A stretch of DNA of 64,000 nt from Antedon mediterranea (Eukaryota > Echinodermata > Crinoidea > Comatulida > Antedonidae): the NCBI RefSeq assembly GCF_964355755.1, contig NC_092677.1:11802601-11866600 (forward strand), written 5' to 3'. Both the position numbers and the translations under genes were made by a program. A model generated the notes under the pieces. It was given only the letters and a program-made list of their open reading frames with translations, was not told the origin of the DNA and did not search any database. Of this stretch, positions 1 to 10,856 are shown piece after piece (position 1 is the stretch's first letter; every line of letters begins with the position of its first letter).

Positions 1-108
1 TTCCGTTTTATTTCGTCTATTATGTAGGCCTAACCGTACTATATCCTGCCATTGTAATAAATGAACTACAGTACTATATTAGCACTTTTTGCGTTCCATA
101 CTTTTTAA

Positions 109-190
109 AGGCCGAGTTGACGGATTAGTTTTTGGCCGAGTTGACTTGAGGCCGACTTGACTTTGGCCGAGACGGTTTAGGGCCGAGTTG
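109..190. repeat. Cluster of GGCCGAGTTGAC-type short repeats
   Basis: The 12-mer GGCCGAGTTGAC or close variants occurs about five times in 82 bp, separated by 8-20 bp. It lies in an intron of the TMEM147 gene or just upstream of the exons seen here. No coding potential or known element end was recognised. Confidence 0.5.
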
Positions 191-334
191 ACCTGCACCC
201 GTTTAAAGTTTATATTTACATTTCTTATTTTTATTGTCAAAAGCATCAAGACATTTTGCATAAAGTGCAGTACTATATTTAGCTCAAATTATTATTAATA
301 AATAATAATGCTTTTGCTAATTTTTACTCTCCAG

Positions 335-929
335 ATTCAACATATTTCAACTGCCATTTTGGTTTGGCTTTGGAGTCGTAGCGATCTTAATAAATCTGTT
401 CGTCCCGCTGTATTGACGTTACTCTGTATAGTCTGCTACAAACCAGTAATCGTAGAGTAAGTAAAACTCCAAAATCATGAATATTGTTCAGTTCATATTG
501 CACACAATAAACAAACCAAAATAGAAATGCTTAAAATAACCAGCATTTAGTGTGTATATCCAGCTGGACTCTATCTACCCTCTCAAACTACAAAAGTGTG
601 ATGTGCCCAAATATGGTAATGATATGCTTAAATATGGTAGTGATATGACATTTATGTCCACATATGGGCACATCATATTTTTTTGTTCCATAAAGTTCGA
701 TAGTGTACAGTATACAGTGCTTTAGAATATGATTATTAAAACTTGCTGAATAGGCAGTGTTAAGTGGGTTTTTTTTAATATTTTTTTTTTCAGGGTTCTC
801 GTTTTTGCCACTGGTCTAGGCCCATGGACACTGCTGCTCGTCAAGGCTCTCTTCACCATCTGTATGGGACTTGTGACCATTAAATTCTACATTGGACTCA
901 CTCAATCTCCTGTTAACTCTCATCACTAG
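335..929 (+). CDS. TMEM147: TMEM147 (transmembrane protein 147), last two coding exons
   Basis: Two exons, 335-456 and 794-929, follow AG acceptors; the first ends at a GTAAGT donor and the second ends at TAG 927-929. They join in frame (codon GA|G split by the intron) to about 85 residues. The text matches the C-terminus of TMEM147 as I know it: a segment like AILVWLWSRSDLNKSVRPAV corresponds to the human stretch around VW..TRYDL..TFRPAVL, and the tail has two hydrophobic helices. TMEM147 is a seven-pass ER membrane protein that associates with the translocon/BOS complex and with Nicalin-Nomo. The 5' exons lie to the left of the window. The intron carries a MITE (562-710). Identification rests on recalled similarity, not on a search. 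Confidence 0.86.
562..710. mobile_element. Palindromic MITE, family M1 (diverged copy)
   Basis: This intronic element matches the family seen ten times in the window: imperfect terminal inverted repeats related to GCTCTGTCTACACTATC, with internal ATGTGCCCAAATATGG and TGTCCA.ATATGGGCACAT arms. The ends here are degenerate (GACTCTATCTACCCTCTC and GATAGTGTACAG). Confidence 0.7.
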
Positions 930-1531
930 GTGCTCCTACATTTTAATTCTTTATTTATAAATTAATCAACTTTTTACGATTTGGACGTTTCTATGTTGGG
1001 ACGTCTTGCCAGTATTACATGTACAGCACTGTACTCGGGCGTGTCAGCTGATTAGGTCGAGTTAGGGTGTGGCCTTATATTGACACCATGATTGATCACA
1101 ATTAATTCCATAGTGAGATTGATTAATCAATGTATTGATCTATGGAAGAAAACTGTTGTGTAAAAGTAATAACAGTTCTGTTGAAAATGTACAATGTTTA
1201 ACAAATTTATATTGTGTATTTCAGAATTGTAAAAAATAAGGCATTTTTTTTACTGTAAAAGTATGCAATATTTAGAAGTTATAAATAGTTGTATTTGCAG
1301 AGGTTTTCTTAGTCAAAAGAAAATGCAACTTGTTAAATTCTTTCTTCATTCCCTTTTTCCTTCCTTTGTGTTTTTTTATTGCGATAACCGTTTTAGCAAT
1401 TGTATTTTCCAACAAATTTTGCAGAGATTCTTACTACATACAGTACTATAATATTGTACCATGATCAAATGTATTTTGCACCCATCTAATGTGAAAGTTA
1501 TCCAATGTAATTGCAGAACAGTATAGATTTA

Positions 1532-1537
1532 AATAAA
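1532..1537 (+). terminator. Candidate poly(A) signal for TMEM147
   Basis: AATAAA lies about 600 nt after the TMEM147 stop, before the convergent PCBD gene. Other A-rich variants occur nearby, so the choice is tentative. Confidence 0.4.
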
Positions 1538-1808
1538 CATACTCAGTCTCAAGTCAGAATTTTTTTCCCAAAAACTTTATTTCACCCAGAATCAAAATAA
1601 ATAAAAAGAAATGCTATTCACACTGTAAATTATATGTTTTTACTGTACTTTGTTTTTTGACTTAATAATAACCTTAATATTATACAGTAGTATAAAGTTT
1701 AAATGTGAAAAATAAATGTATTTCACAGTAACGTATAAATAAAAATTGTACCCAAAGATATTATTAACATAGCAAAAATATATATATAGGGATACATGAG
1801 TAATTGTT

Positions 1809-1814
1809 TTTATT
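1809..1814 (-). terminator. Candidate poly(A) signal for the PCBD gene
   Basis: The minus strand reads AATAAA 113 nt downstream of the PCBD stop codon. The position is typical for a short 3' UTR. Confidence 0.45.
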
Positions 1815-1926
1815 CAATTATGTTATGTTGAACTACAGAATAAGCCATCACCTTACGTAATCATGAACGTTATAGGAAATACGACCTTTGACCACTTCTT
1901 TAAAACATGATTGGTTGAGATAGTGT

Positions 1927-2893
1927 TTAATTCACTGATGCAGCTGCTGTTTCCATAAAACTGGCTAGCTTAACGTCATTGTCTGAAAGGCCTCCCACAT
2001 CGTGAGTACTCAAGGTTACGTCCACTTTGTTGTACACGTTAAACCACTCGGGATGATGGTCCATTTTTTCGGCTTGTAACGCAGTACGCGACATAAAACC
2101 GAAGGCCTAATAAAAATAAGTTTGTATCAATCATTATGTTCTTTATCTACTATGGGAAGCAAAGATTATTTTTTAAGAGTCTGCTATGTGGTTTACTGTA
2201 TACCAACCAGTATTACTTTTTATTGTTTAAGTACCATGTTATGTTCTTTAAAAATGGTACCAGTATAAATTAGTCATTTAAAAAAGAGGCTTTTAAAACA
2301 TCTGGTTTGCTAACAATTAATTCCGTTTTAATTGTTGCATTTTAAATTGCAATGTTTTAAACAAAAAATGAAATTTTCTGGTTAGGCAAGTACAGTAGTC
2401 TATACTAGCTACCTGATTGAAATTTTTGAACATAAAGGTTTTTTTAATAGCATCTCTATTTTCTACTTCTGCCCATCCGGCTGCTAGCAAATCTGCCAAC
2501 TTTTGTGTTCGGTCTTCGCCACTCAATTTTACTTTTTTAGCTGAAGACGCCTAAAAAGAGTAGGAAAAATGTATTATTATTAAGAACTATATGTTGGTGC
2601 ATTAGAGAAATTTCTTTAAATAATCAGCCAACAATTTATACACAATTTAATTAAACCAATAATATGTGTAGTACTAGCCTAGGCCTCTGGTTAGGGCGAT
2701 GATGCGTTGTTGCACACAGCTGATGTGCGAGGAGTATAATCGCCGCCCCTACAGGGGGCGTACCTGGGACCAACCAGGTTTGCATTCAATCATTATAATT
2801 TATCGAAGTATCCACATTCATATATTAACAATTAAATGTTAGGCATTCATATGCACTTACCATTCTTGCAAATAACCCTAAAGATGTTCTCAT
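1927..2893 (-). CDS. PCBD2: Pterin-4a-carbinolamine dehydratase (PCBD2-like), complete
   Basis: Three exons on the minus strand, 2861-2893, 2413-2550 and 1927-2106, join in phase 0 to 116 residues ending at TAA 1927-1929. The protein dehydrates 4a-hydroxytetrahydrobiopterin in tetrahydrobiopterin recycling, and vertebrate members also act as HNF1 dimerisation cofactors. Exon 2 gives [16 protein letters not shown] and exon 3 gives [27 protein letters not shown], which carries the catalytic HHPEW motif. Features such as FNQAFGFMSR, AEKM and DVKLA sit closer to PCBD2 than PCBD1, from memory. Exon 1 encodes only [11 protein letters not shown], a basic and hydrophobic leader that could target mitochondria; a second Met at residue 11 would give the short cytosolic form. 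Length fits the family (104-130 aa). Confidence 0.92.
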
Positions 2894-3099
2894 AACACAC
2901 TTTAAGAACAAAGTAAAACTGTATTTTCCGCCCGTCCTATTTTTTTCACCGAATAAATTTCTCACACGCTTCTTATTTTTTTTCTATTGCGCCCTCATTA
3001 GTTTGGAGGAGGGCTGCTGAACTTCGACCTTTATCAACAACAAAAAATGCAAAGTTTTTGTTAAATCATCATCACACGTCAACATTCTAAATAAAAATC
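2894..3099. promoter_or_regulatory. Shared bidirectional promoter region, PCBD / SELENOS
   Basis: The start codons of the divergent PCBD (-) and SELENOS (+) genes are only 206 bp apart, so both 5' UTRs and both core promoters must fit here. No TATA box is obvious. A CTATTGCGCC stretch and T-rich runs are the only visible features. That this is a bidirectional promoter is inferred from geometry. Confidence 0.6.
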
Positions 3100-6000
3100 A
3101 TGGATATGGGCCAGGCTGAAGAGGCTCAAAATATTGAGAATCCAGAAGAACAAGTAACAGTGCAGCACCCAGAAAAATTAGTTAATGAAACACCAGAATC
3201 ATTTGTTAATGGGTTTAATTTAGGTAAGAAAGATCGGTACGGTGTGGTAACGTAGGCTAGGCTATAGGTAGGTAGTACTACTACTACTACTAGTATAGGC
3301 TAGTAAGTATTAGGGAGATATAATTATAACCAAACAGTAGTCTATACTAAGCTCTAGGCCTACTACTAGGCTCTAGTTAGAAAATTTGCCAACAATTACT
3401 AGGCCCTAGACTTAGATATACCTGATCTTTTTAAAAAGAGGTACAATTTAATTTATTATAAAAATGTCAAATGAATATTTATGGATTTATATTACTTATT
3501 AGGAATAGGCCTAGGCTAGGCTTAGTCTTAAATTAGTTAGTAATAGTTAGTAAGTCTAATAATAATATATATAGCCTATAGGCCTTCCTCTAGGCATATA
3601 TTTAATTATTTTTAAAAAGAAATAAAATTATTACAGTTTTCCACCCATGTCGATTTTGAGTTGGTTTGTCTTTTTCTAGACCAACGAAAAAGGCTGGGTA
3701 AATTATAGATATAGCCTAAAAGGAATCTGATTAAATTTTACAATAAAATGGCCAGATTTTTTTCGCATCTTCAATAATACAGTTTTAAAATAGAATACCA
3801 AATTATCAATTATAATTATTTATATTTATATGTACGGTATATCCTATTTCAGTGACTGAAATTGTTGTAAGCTATGGATGGTACGTCATATTAGCGGTTG
3901 TTGTCATTTTTTACCTGCGACACAGGTTTAGATCCAACATCTCACAGTTGATGAAAGAAAAAAGTGACCGGGATTATTACAAAAAATATGGTAGGTGGTC
4001 TGTGGTCATGTTTCTATTTTTTTAAATAATTCGAAACGGACATGATTTAAACTCAGGATTTGCCTACTAAATACTATTCCAGGATTCAACTTAAGAATTA
4101 TTTCATCATATTTAGCATTTCATTCTAATGAGATAACCCTTTAGAACAATATAAATTAACATTTTTTAACATGATTTTGTTCTATATAACTGTTTCAAGT
4201 TTCAATTGTGGATCAAATTTGTATTTTTTGTTTAGATACTAAAACTGCTCTTGCACGTCAGGAGGGAAGACAGCAAGCCTTAATGAGAATGCAGGAAGAA
4301 AATGATATCAAGGCAAAGGAACTCTGTGAGAGAGAAATGCAGGTAGCTAAAAAACAATTTGTAACTTTGCTATGGAAAAATAGGGCCCGCAGTTTTTAAA
4401 TGACACTATTTTTCAAACGTCTAGAGAAAAAAAGTAACATGAACAAAAATGGGGTTTTAAACCAATTTTATTCAATAATCAACCCGGAGAGGAGATATGC
4501 ACCACTGGGAGATATGGCTTATGCCTGTGTATCGTATCATGATAACTACTAATTCCCCTATATGAAAGGTGGTGCACTGTATCTCATCTGTTACACCCCT
4601 ACGATCCTCTAGGTCATAGGACAACTAGTACTAGAACTATTCAATAAAACAAAAGGCAATCGGTACATACAGTCACAATCAAACGAGAAAATAGAATCCA
4701 ATAAAACTAGCCAAAACAAAAGGGTCATAGCAATTCACATAAAGAAATATATTGTATATCCTCTGATATAATCCCAACCCCCTAGAACACGAAATTGGGC
4801 TCTTCTGGGACTACACCCGGGGAAAGAAAGATTAGTAAGCATTTCTTGTAAAAAATGGCTCGAGAGATGCCTACATCCAGATCCAAACTCAATACTGGGA
4901 CTACACCTGGGGATATGCATGTTTGTGAAAAGACATCAAGTTGGAGAGGCATTAGAACCAAACAGTTTAATAATTCTTTTTATCTTTAAAAATACTGTAC
5001 TGCTATAAACCCCTAAATTGTGGCATCTGGGATTTATTTTTGCTTAAATTAATGACAATTGTTTTATAGAAAGAAGAGGAGAAAAAATTGCAAAGGATAG
5101 AAGAATGGGAGAACCATAAACAAGGGAAAGCCTACCGCTCCAAGCATTACCAACCAAAAGTAAGTTTGATTAAAAATGTTCATCTGTTTTTGGAAATTCA
5201 TAAATTATTAATTCTTTTAAAAAAATAAAAAATTAGCGAAACTAACCTGCTTGACAGTTTCGGACAGCTTTTCCTGCTTGGACAGCTTTTAGTTAGACAG
5301 AATTGGCCCCTAGAGGTCAATCTGTTTAATGACATATTTGTCGTTTCTTCTGAAGAAGTTGTCCAGGCACGATAGCGAAACTATCAAGCAGGTTAGTTTC
5401 GTTTTTTGTTTATTCAAAAAGGAATTAATAATTCAAAAGTTTTGTTTACCTTGTTTAGGGCTGTTTTTGTGATTTTGTTTCATTTACTTAAATTGCGATT
5501 ATTTATCAAAACTTATAAACCGTACAGAAATTATTTGTCGTTTTTAAACCTTGTTTAGGAAGAAGAACCAGTTTCGACGAGTCAAGAAAAGAAACCTAAG
5601 CCTAAATCAACATTCCGGCCTGATGGTAAAAACATAATACTGTATTTAAACCATTTCCTCTCTCAGTTACCTTCAAAAATTTATTTGACAAAATGTTGGG
5701 AAAATATTTATTTTTTAAAAACCTTATAAAATAAATTTATTTTTAGATAATTGGAATCACCAAATAGAAACTGTTCACATTATTTTTCATACAATATAAA
5801 AAATATTAAAATTTGAATATGAAAATTTGCTTGAATGAAATTAAGATGATACGGAGGAGTAATTTAACAACTTAAGCTCTGTCTACACTATGTGCCCATA
5901 TATGGAAATGATGATGATGTCATATTACTACCATATTTGGCCATATCACTACTATATTAGGGCACATGACACTTTTTTTGTCAAACTTGTTTGATAGTGT

Positions 6001-6220
6001 AGCTTTCGTGGCCACTGTTGTGCACATGGCTAGTAATTTTACATTAAATCAACCCAGTTACTGAACGTATCCTTCAGTAGTTGTTTATTATTGATAAGAA
6101 AAACTATTTATCATTCATTTCCGATTGTTTTTAATTTCAGATTACAATCCTTTAATGGGCATTGCACGCAGCAATGGTTTTCGACCTCGTCAAAGGTCAA
6201 GCCGAGGCGGATGAGGTTAA
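3100..6220 (+). CDS. SELENOS: Selenoprotein S (VIMP), complete, UGA read as selenocysteine
   Basis: Six exons, 3100-3223, 3853-3990, 4236-4342, 5070-5159, 5559-5625 and 6141-6220, join in one frame of 202 codons. SELENOS is a single-pass ER membrane protein that links p97/VCP and Derlins in ER-associated degradation. Residues about 42-65 (SYGWYVILAVVVIFYLRHRF) form the membrane helix; a charged coiled coil follows (ALARQEGRQQALMRMQEEN, then EEEKKLQRIEEWE), then a GKAYR..KHYQPK linker and DYNPLMG near the end, as in the human protein. The last codons read GGA-TGA-GGT-TAA: UGA 6212-6214 is selenocysteine 200 of 201, matching the penultimate Sec of vertebrate SELENOS. Stopping at the UGA would remove only two residues. 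The start is the first ATG after the shared promoter. Introns hold two MITEs. Confidence 0.95.
5202..5434. mobile_element. MITE with ~60-bp terminal inverted repeats in SELENOS intron 4
   Basis: The arms 5202-5263 and 5371-5434 are near-perfect reverse complements. Both include GAAACTAACCTGCTTGA and an outer TTATTAATTC block. The centre is unique and non-coding. This is a non-autonomous DNA transposon; the superfamily is not determined because the target duplication merges with the AT-rich ends. Confidence 0.8.
5873..6006. mobile_element. Palindromic MITE, family M1, in SELENOS intron 5
   Basis: It starts TTAAGCTCTGTCTACACTA and ends TTGATAGTGTAGCTTTCG, with the family's inner palindrome of GTGCCCATATATGG and TAGGGCACATGACAC. 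It lies 134 bp upstream of the last coding exon. Confidence 0.8.
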
Positions 6221-6221
6221 A

Positions 6222-6338
6222 GTATGCAAGTTAAATGCTAATGAGAGAAGACGCTGTTTGATTTCAGATCTGCAAGTCTTTGTATATTTCCCAAGCTGAG
6301 ATTAAACCAATGGTCTTGCTCTCTTTTAACTTGCATAC
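6222..6338 (+). promoter_or_regulatory. Long hairpin immediately after the SELENOS stop codon
   Basis: The 14-mer GTATGCAAGTTAAA at 6222-6235 has an exact reverse complement at 6325-6338. Inside it, GAGAGAAGAC (about 6244-6253) can pair with GTCTTGCTCTC (about 6313-6323) with one bulge. The stem starts 8 nt after the Sec UGA and 2 nt after the TAA. Human SELENOS mRNA has been described with a stem-loop near the UGA that influences recoding, so a similar role is possible here. It lacks a SECIS core, so it is not the SECIS. Confidence 0.6.
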
Positions 6339-6354
6339 ATTAAAATTGAAACAC

Positions 6355-6988
6355 TTAAAGCCCCATTCCCTACGTTTTTTAGATCTAATTTAAGATCACA
6401 AACTATATTTAATGTAAAAATAATACTATATGGTCCTATTGCGATAACTTTTTTCGTCTTTAAACGGTTAAAAATGTGGAAAATAAATCGATTTTAATAA
6501 TTATAGCGGCCCGCTATAAATCCCAAAATGCATTGCGCGCGGATTGATATTTTTGTTTTTCACCTGTAATTCGCCCACTTTTCGATCGATCGTGAAGCCA
6601 AAACAAATGGAAGACTCCTAACTTTTCAGCGAAAATACCGGGTTTTCCCCAATATTTATCAACGGAGTCTGGCAAAAATAGAAAGACAATTAATGCAGCA
6701 ACTATACAACGTCAGGCTAGGTATATAGCTAGCGTACGATGTTTGTACGTTACCGATGTTTACCAGCTAGGCCTACAAAACTAAGCCTAGCTAGGCTAGG
6801 CCTGAGACCGTCCACGAGAGGTCGATCGCCGCGAGCTACTTAGGTAGTGCATTGTTTCTCACTTTTTATCATAATTTACCATAAAACGTACATTTAAGAC
6901 AAGGAATGACATGGTTTAATGTTTTTAAAGTGATATATATGTATTATTTTCCAAAAAACGTCCAAAATTGCAGGGAAGGGGTCTTTAA
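6355..6988. mobile_element. TTAA-flanked MITE, family M2, copy 1 (in SELENOS 3' UTR)
   Basis: The element is bounded by TTAA at 6355-6358 and 6985-6988. Its ends are inverted repeats (AGCCCCATTCCCTACG against GCAGGGAAGGGGTCT). It shares about 560 bp with the copy at 8818-9381, including GGTCCTATTGCGATAAC and a GCGGCCCGCTATAAATCCC block. It has about 70 bp near 6550-6620 that copy 2 lacks. A TTAA duplication suggests piggyBac-like mobilisation; a TA duplication with one base more of inverted repeat cannot be excluded. Confidence 0.8.
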
Positions 6989-7214
6989 GAGATAGATTTC
7001 ATTTGTAACACCTTGTTATATCCAGAACTAAACACAGGAACAATTTATGTATCTTTATTCTTCAACATCATGCTATGATCTCTACTGCTCTCAACCACTA
7101 CTCTTGTTCCCCTCTTGCATAATATCCACAACTAAGCACAAGAAACACACTGTATTAATAATAAACAATGTACAGTATTTATCTTTATTGGTCACTCTCT
7201 AAACTTATGCTGAG

Positions 7215-8326
7215 CAGTGGCGGATCTAGGATCTAACGAGGGGGGGTGGCCACGAAAGTGGCAAACGAGGTGCGTAGCACCGAGCGGGGGAGGGTTTGGG
7301 AGGGGGTGTCCCCCTCCCGAGGCTCCGAAAATTTTTGAAAAAATAGATGCTTACACACTGTTTAATAGGCTAGAGAAACTGTTTCCATCACACTTAATAA
7401 CAAATATTACATAATGTAAATTTAAATACATCCTTCCTAAATACTGTACGGATCTTTTTCGACGAACTAATAATAAACTTTGATCGAAAAACCTTCAAAC
7501 AAAATGAACATTTGGTAATGCGGTACTCCGAAAATGCCTCGATAGAGTGCATGTGTTGTGTACCGTGTTTTGGTGGTCTGTTAACCTCAGAGATATATAC
7601 CCTACAGCCGGGTGAATAACTCAATGTAATTTGGTATACAATGATCGCAGTAATCGCCGTGTCTATAACACAAATCAAAAAACGCCAAATACGCCACATA
7701 CTTTTTTCGGCCGTCCCGTGTACATACAAGACATTTCATGTTTATTTTATGCCTATAAAATAATAAAAGAACACCATGTTTCTCGTTTATTTTTATCGTT
7801 TATACTGCATACCATAATATTATACAAAAAACTTTCATGCGCGAGAAAAAAGTTCCCGATATTACACTCCACTCAGGGGTGTAAATATACCACGCTAACG
7901 CTTGTGCACACACGGACCAGGGCGGCGGAAATTAACTGCAATGGAAAATGGTGTATTTTGGAGAGTGATGACGTCAGCATTCACACGAGGAGCGAGCTTG
8001 ACAACGTGACGCTGGTAGTTTTAGGAGTGCGTGTGTTTTGAAAATGGGTATTTTCCAAAGATTGTAAATCGTGTTTTCTTTTTAAACTCTTGAATTCATA
8101 ATAGTAATTGAACTCTTAGCTCTTTCACTGTGTAGGCCTATTTACACACAACTATTAATGCTAACCCTAGCTCTAGTAGGGCCTAGCTAGGCCTACTCTT
8201 CTTAATTAAAAGATTAATCCACGTCTAGCGACGGTCAATCGCGATTAGGTTGCATCTTTTTTTTTTTTTTTGAGAATTAAGGGGGGTGGCTAGCCACCCT
8301 ATTCACCCCCCCTAGATCCGCCACTG
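7215..8326. mobile_element. hAT-like non-autonomous transposon (CAGTGGCGGATCTAGG ends)
   Basis: The ends CAGTGGCGGATCTAGG at 7215 and its reverse complement ending at 8326 form terminal inverted repeats with a G/C-rich run inside (GAGGGGGGGTGGCC and GGGTGGCTAGCCACCC). The CAGNG start is typical of hAT elements. No clear 8-bp target duplication is visible. No transposase is encoded; an open frame at 7631-8041 shows no domain. It sits between the SELENOS stop and its SECIS. Confidence 0.65.
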
Positions 8327-8680
8327 CTGACCTCTACCGCCCTCAACCTTTACTCTTCTTCCTTTCTTACTTATTCACTACTGAATATATCAATTTCAAT
8401 ACAGTATTCATTGCCGATACTCTATACTTGTATACTGCCCTCATCTGTTAGGTGTTTCAAATTGTTTTTTTGGTAAACTGACTCAATTTTGTCCTTACAA
8501 AACTGCATCAATATACATCAATTTTATTATAACTAGTCACTTTAACACTACAATTTGTTTTGTTGTCATTTTTAATTGTTTTTTTTAAATTTCCTTTTTA
8601 TTGCAGTATTCTATGTTTTTTCTCTTTTAATAGTAATAATTAAAATAATCTAGTTTTGTAAGGACGAGATGTTAGTCTAA

Positions 8681-8725
8681 ATGAAGCGTATCATGTAAAT
8701 AGATGTTACTAACATGTTATGCTGA
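8681..8725 (+). promoter_or_regulatory. SECIS element of SELENOS (type II)
   Basis: The core is ATGA 8681-8684 and TGA 8723-8725. Between them, 8686-8696 (GCGTATCATGT) pairs with 8712-8722 (ACATGTTATGC) over 11 positions with one G-U and one U-U mismatch. An AAA bulge at 8697-8699 follows, then a 3-bp mini-helix (TAG 8700-8702 with CTA 8709-8711) closing a 6-nt loop. The spacing of 12 nt from ATGA to the unpaired AA fits the eukaryotic SECIS consensus, and the mini-helix makes it type II. The helix below the core is less clear. It recruits SBP2 and directs selenocysteine insertion at UGA 6212. Confidence 0.85.
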
Positions 8726-8759
8726 GGAAAGCTTGCCAGAATCCAATAATATTATTTAT

Positions 8760-8765
8760 AATAAA
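8760..8765 (+). terminator. Poly(A) signal of SELENOS
   Basis: AATAAA lies 35 nt after the SECIS core and before the next transposon copy. It would place the SELENOS 3' end near 8780 and give a 3' UTR of about 2.56 kb if unspliced. Confidence 0.6.
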
Positions 8766-8817
8766 TTATAATTCAGTTTAACCTTGTGTCGTTCTTTAAT
8801 TTAAATAACCAGTTACG

Positions 8818-9381
8818 TTAAAGACACCTTCCCTACATTTTTTAGATCTATTTTAAGATCACAAACTATATTTAATCTAAAAATAATACTATATGGTCCT
8901 ATTGCGATAACTTTTTTCGTCTTTAAATGGTTAAAAATGTGAAAAATAGGTCGATTCTAATAATTATATAGCGGCCCGCTATAAATCCCAAAATGCATTG
9001 CGCGCGGATTGATAACTTTTCAGCGAAAATACCAGGTTTTCCCCAATTTGTATCAACGAAGTCTGGCAAAAAAAGAAAGACAATTAATGCAGCAACTATA
9101 GAACGTCAGGCTATGTATATAGCTAGTGTACGATGTTCGTACGTTACCAATGTTTACCAGCTAGGCCTACAAAACTAAGCCTAGCTAGGCTAGGCCTAAA
9201 GACCGTCCACGAGAGGTCTGTCGCCGCGAGCTACCTAGGTAGTGCATTGTTTCTCACTTTTTATCATAATTTACCATAAAACGGAGATTTAAGACAAGGA
9301 ATGACCTGGTTTAATGTTTTAAAGTAATATATATGTATTATTTTTACAAAACGTCACAAATTGTAGGGAAGGTGTCTTTAA
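8818..9381. mobile_element. TTAA-flanked MITE, family M2, copy 2
   Basis: It is bounded by TTAA 8818-8821 and 9378-9381, with near-perfect inverted ends: AGACACCTTCCCTACA against TGTAGGGAAGGTGTCT. It is in the same orientation as copy 1 (6355-6988) and lacks about 70 internal bp present there. It lies just downstream of the SELENOS poly(A) signal. Confidence 0.85.
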
Positions 9382-9455
9382 CAAAGTGAAAGGTTTGAAA
9401 TTTGGCAATTTTTTGAAGTATTGCCGAAATATAAAAATATGTTGAGGTAAGATAA

Positions 9456-10830
9456 CAAAACATATATCATATCAAGAAATGCATAGAAAAACATATATCA
9501 TATCAAGAAATGAATAAGAAAACATATATCATATCAAGAAATGCTTAATAAAACATATATTATATCATATCAAGAAATGAATAAGAAAACATATATCATA
9601 TCAAGAAATGCTTAATAAAACATATATCATATCATATCAAGAAATGAATAAGAAAACATATATCATATCAAGAAATGCTTAATAAAACATATATCAAGAA
9701 ATGCATAAGAAAACATATATCATATCAAGAAATGCATAAGAAAACATAATATATCAAGAAATGAATAAGAAAACATATTATATCAAGAAATGCATAAGAA
9801 AACATATATCATATCAAGAAATGCATAAGAAAACATAATATCATATCAATAAATGCATAAGAAAACATAATATATCAAGAAATGAATAAGAAAACATATT
9901 ATATCAAGAAATGAATAAGAAAACATATTATATCAAGAAATGAATAAGAAAACATATATCATATCAAGAAATGCATAAGAAAACATATATCATATCAAGA
10001 AATGCATAAGAAAACATATATCATATCAAGAAATGCATAAGAAAACATATATCATATCAAGAAATGCATAAGAAAACATATATCATATCAAGAAATGCAT
10101 AAGAAAACATATCATATCAAGAAATACATAAGGAAACATATATCATATCAAGAAATGCATAAGAAAACATATATTATATCAAGAAATGCATAAGAAAACA
10201 TATAGCATATCAAGAAATGCATAAGAAAACATATATTATATCAAGAAATGCATAAGAAAACATATATCATATCAAGAAATACATAAGAAAACATATAGCA
10301 TATCAAGAAATGCATAGAAAAACATATATCATATCATATCAAGAAATGAATAAGAAAACATATAGCATATCAAGAAATGCATAAGAAAACATATAGCATA
10401 TCAAGAAATGCATAAGAAAACATATAGCATATCAAGAAATGCATAAGAAAACATATAGCATATCTAGAAATGCATAAGAAAACATATATCATATCATATC
10501 AAGAAATGAATAAGAAAACATATAGCATATCAAGAAATGCATAAGAAAACATATAGCATATCAAGAAATGCATAAGAAAACATATAGCATATCTAGAAAT
10601 GCATAAGAAAACATATAGCATATCAAGAAATGCATAAGAAAACATATAGCATATCTAGAAATGCATACGAAAACATATATCAAGAAATGCATAAGAAAAC
10701 ATATAGCATATCAAGAAATGCATAAGAAAACATATAGCATATCAAGAAATGCATAAGAAAACATATAGCATATCTAGAAACATTAAGGAATATAAGGTAA
10801 TATATCAAGAAATATGTAAGAAAATACAAT
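9456..10830. repeat. ~31-bp AT-rich satellite array
   Basis: About 45 tandem copies of a unit made of CATATATCATATC joined to AAGAAATGCATAAGAAAA. Variants are patterned: ATATC versus ATAGC, GCATAAG versus GAATAAG, and some units have an extra ATATCAT. The array decays after 10790. No spacers or open frames occur. Confidence 0.95.
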
Positions 10831-10856
10831 CACTATATCATATTAATTAAATATAG

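Noticed and set aside
1263-1451. 62-codon frame in the TMEM147 3' UTR
   Set aside because: AT-rich, no similarity, downstream of a complete stop and before the poly(A) signal.
6222-6338. The post-stop hairpin as the SECIS
   Set aside because: There is an ATGA on the 5' arm but no TGA at the matching 3' position and no AA bulge at the right distance. The element at 8681-8725 satisfies all these.
7631-8041. 136-codon frame inside the hAT-like element
   Set aside because: No transposase motif, no recognisable domain, and low-complexity composition.
9456-10830. CRISPR-like regular array
   Set aside because: Units abut without unique spacers and the genome is animal; it is a satellite.
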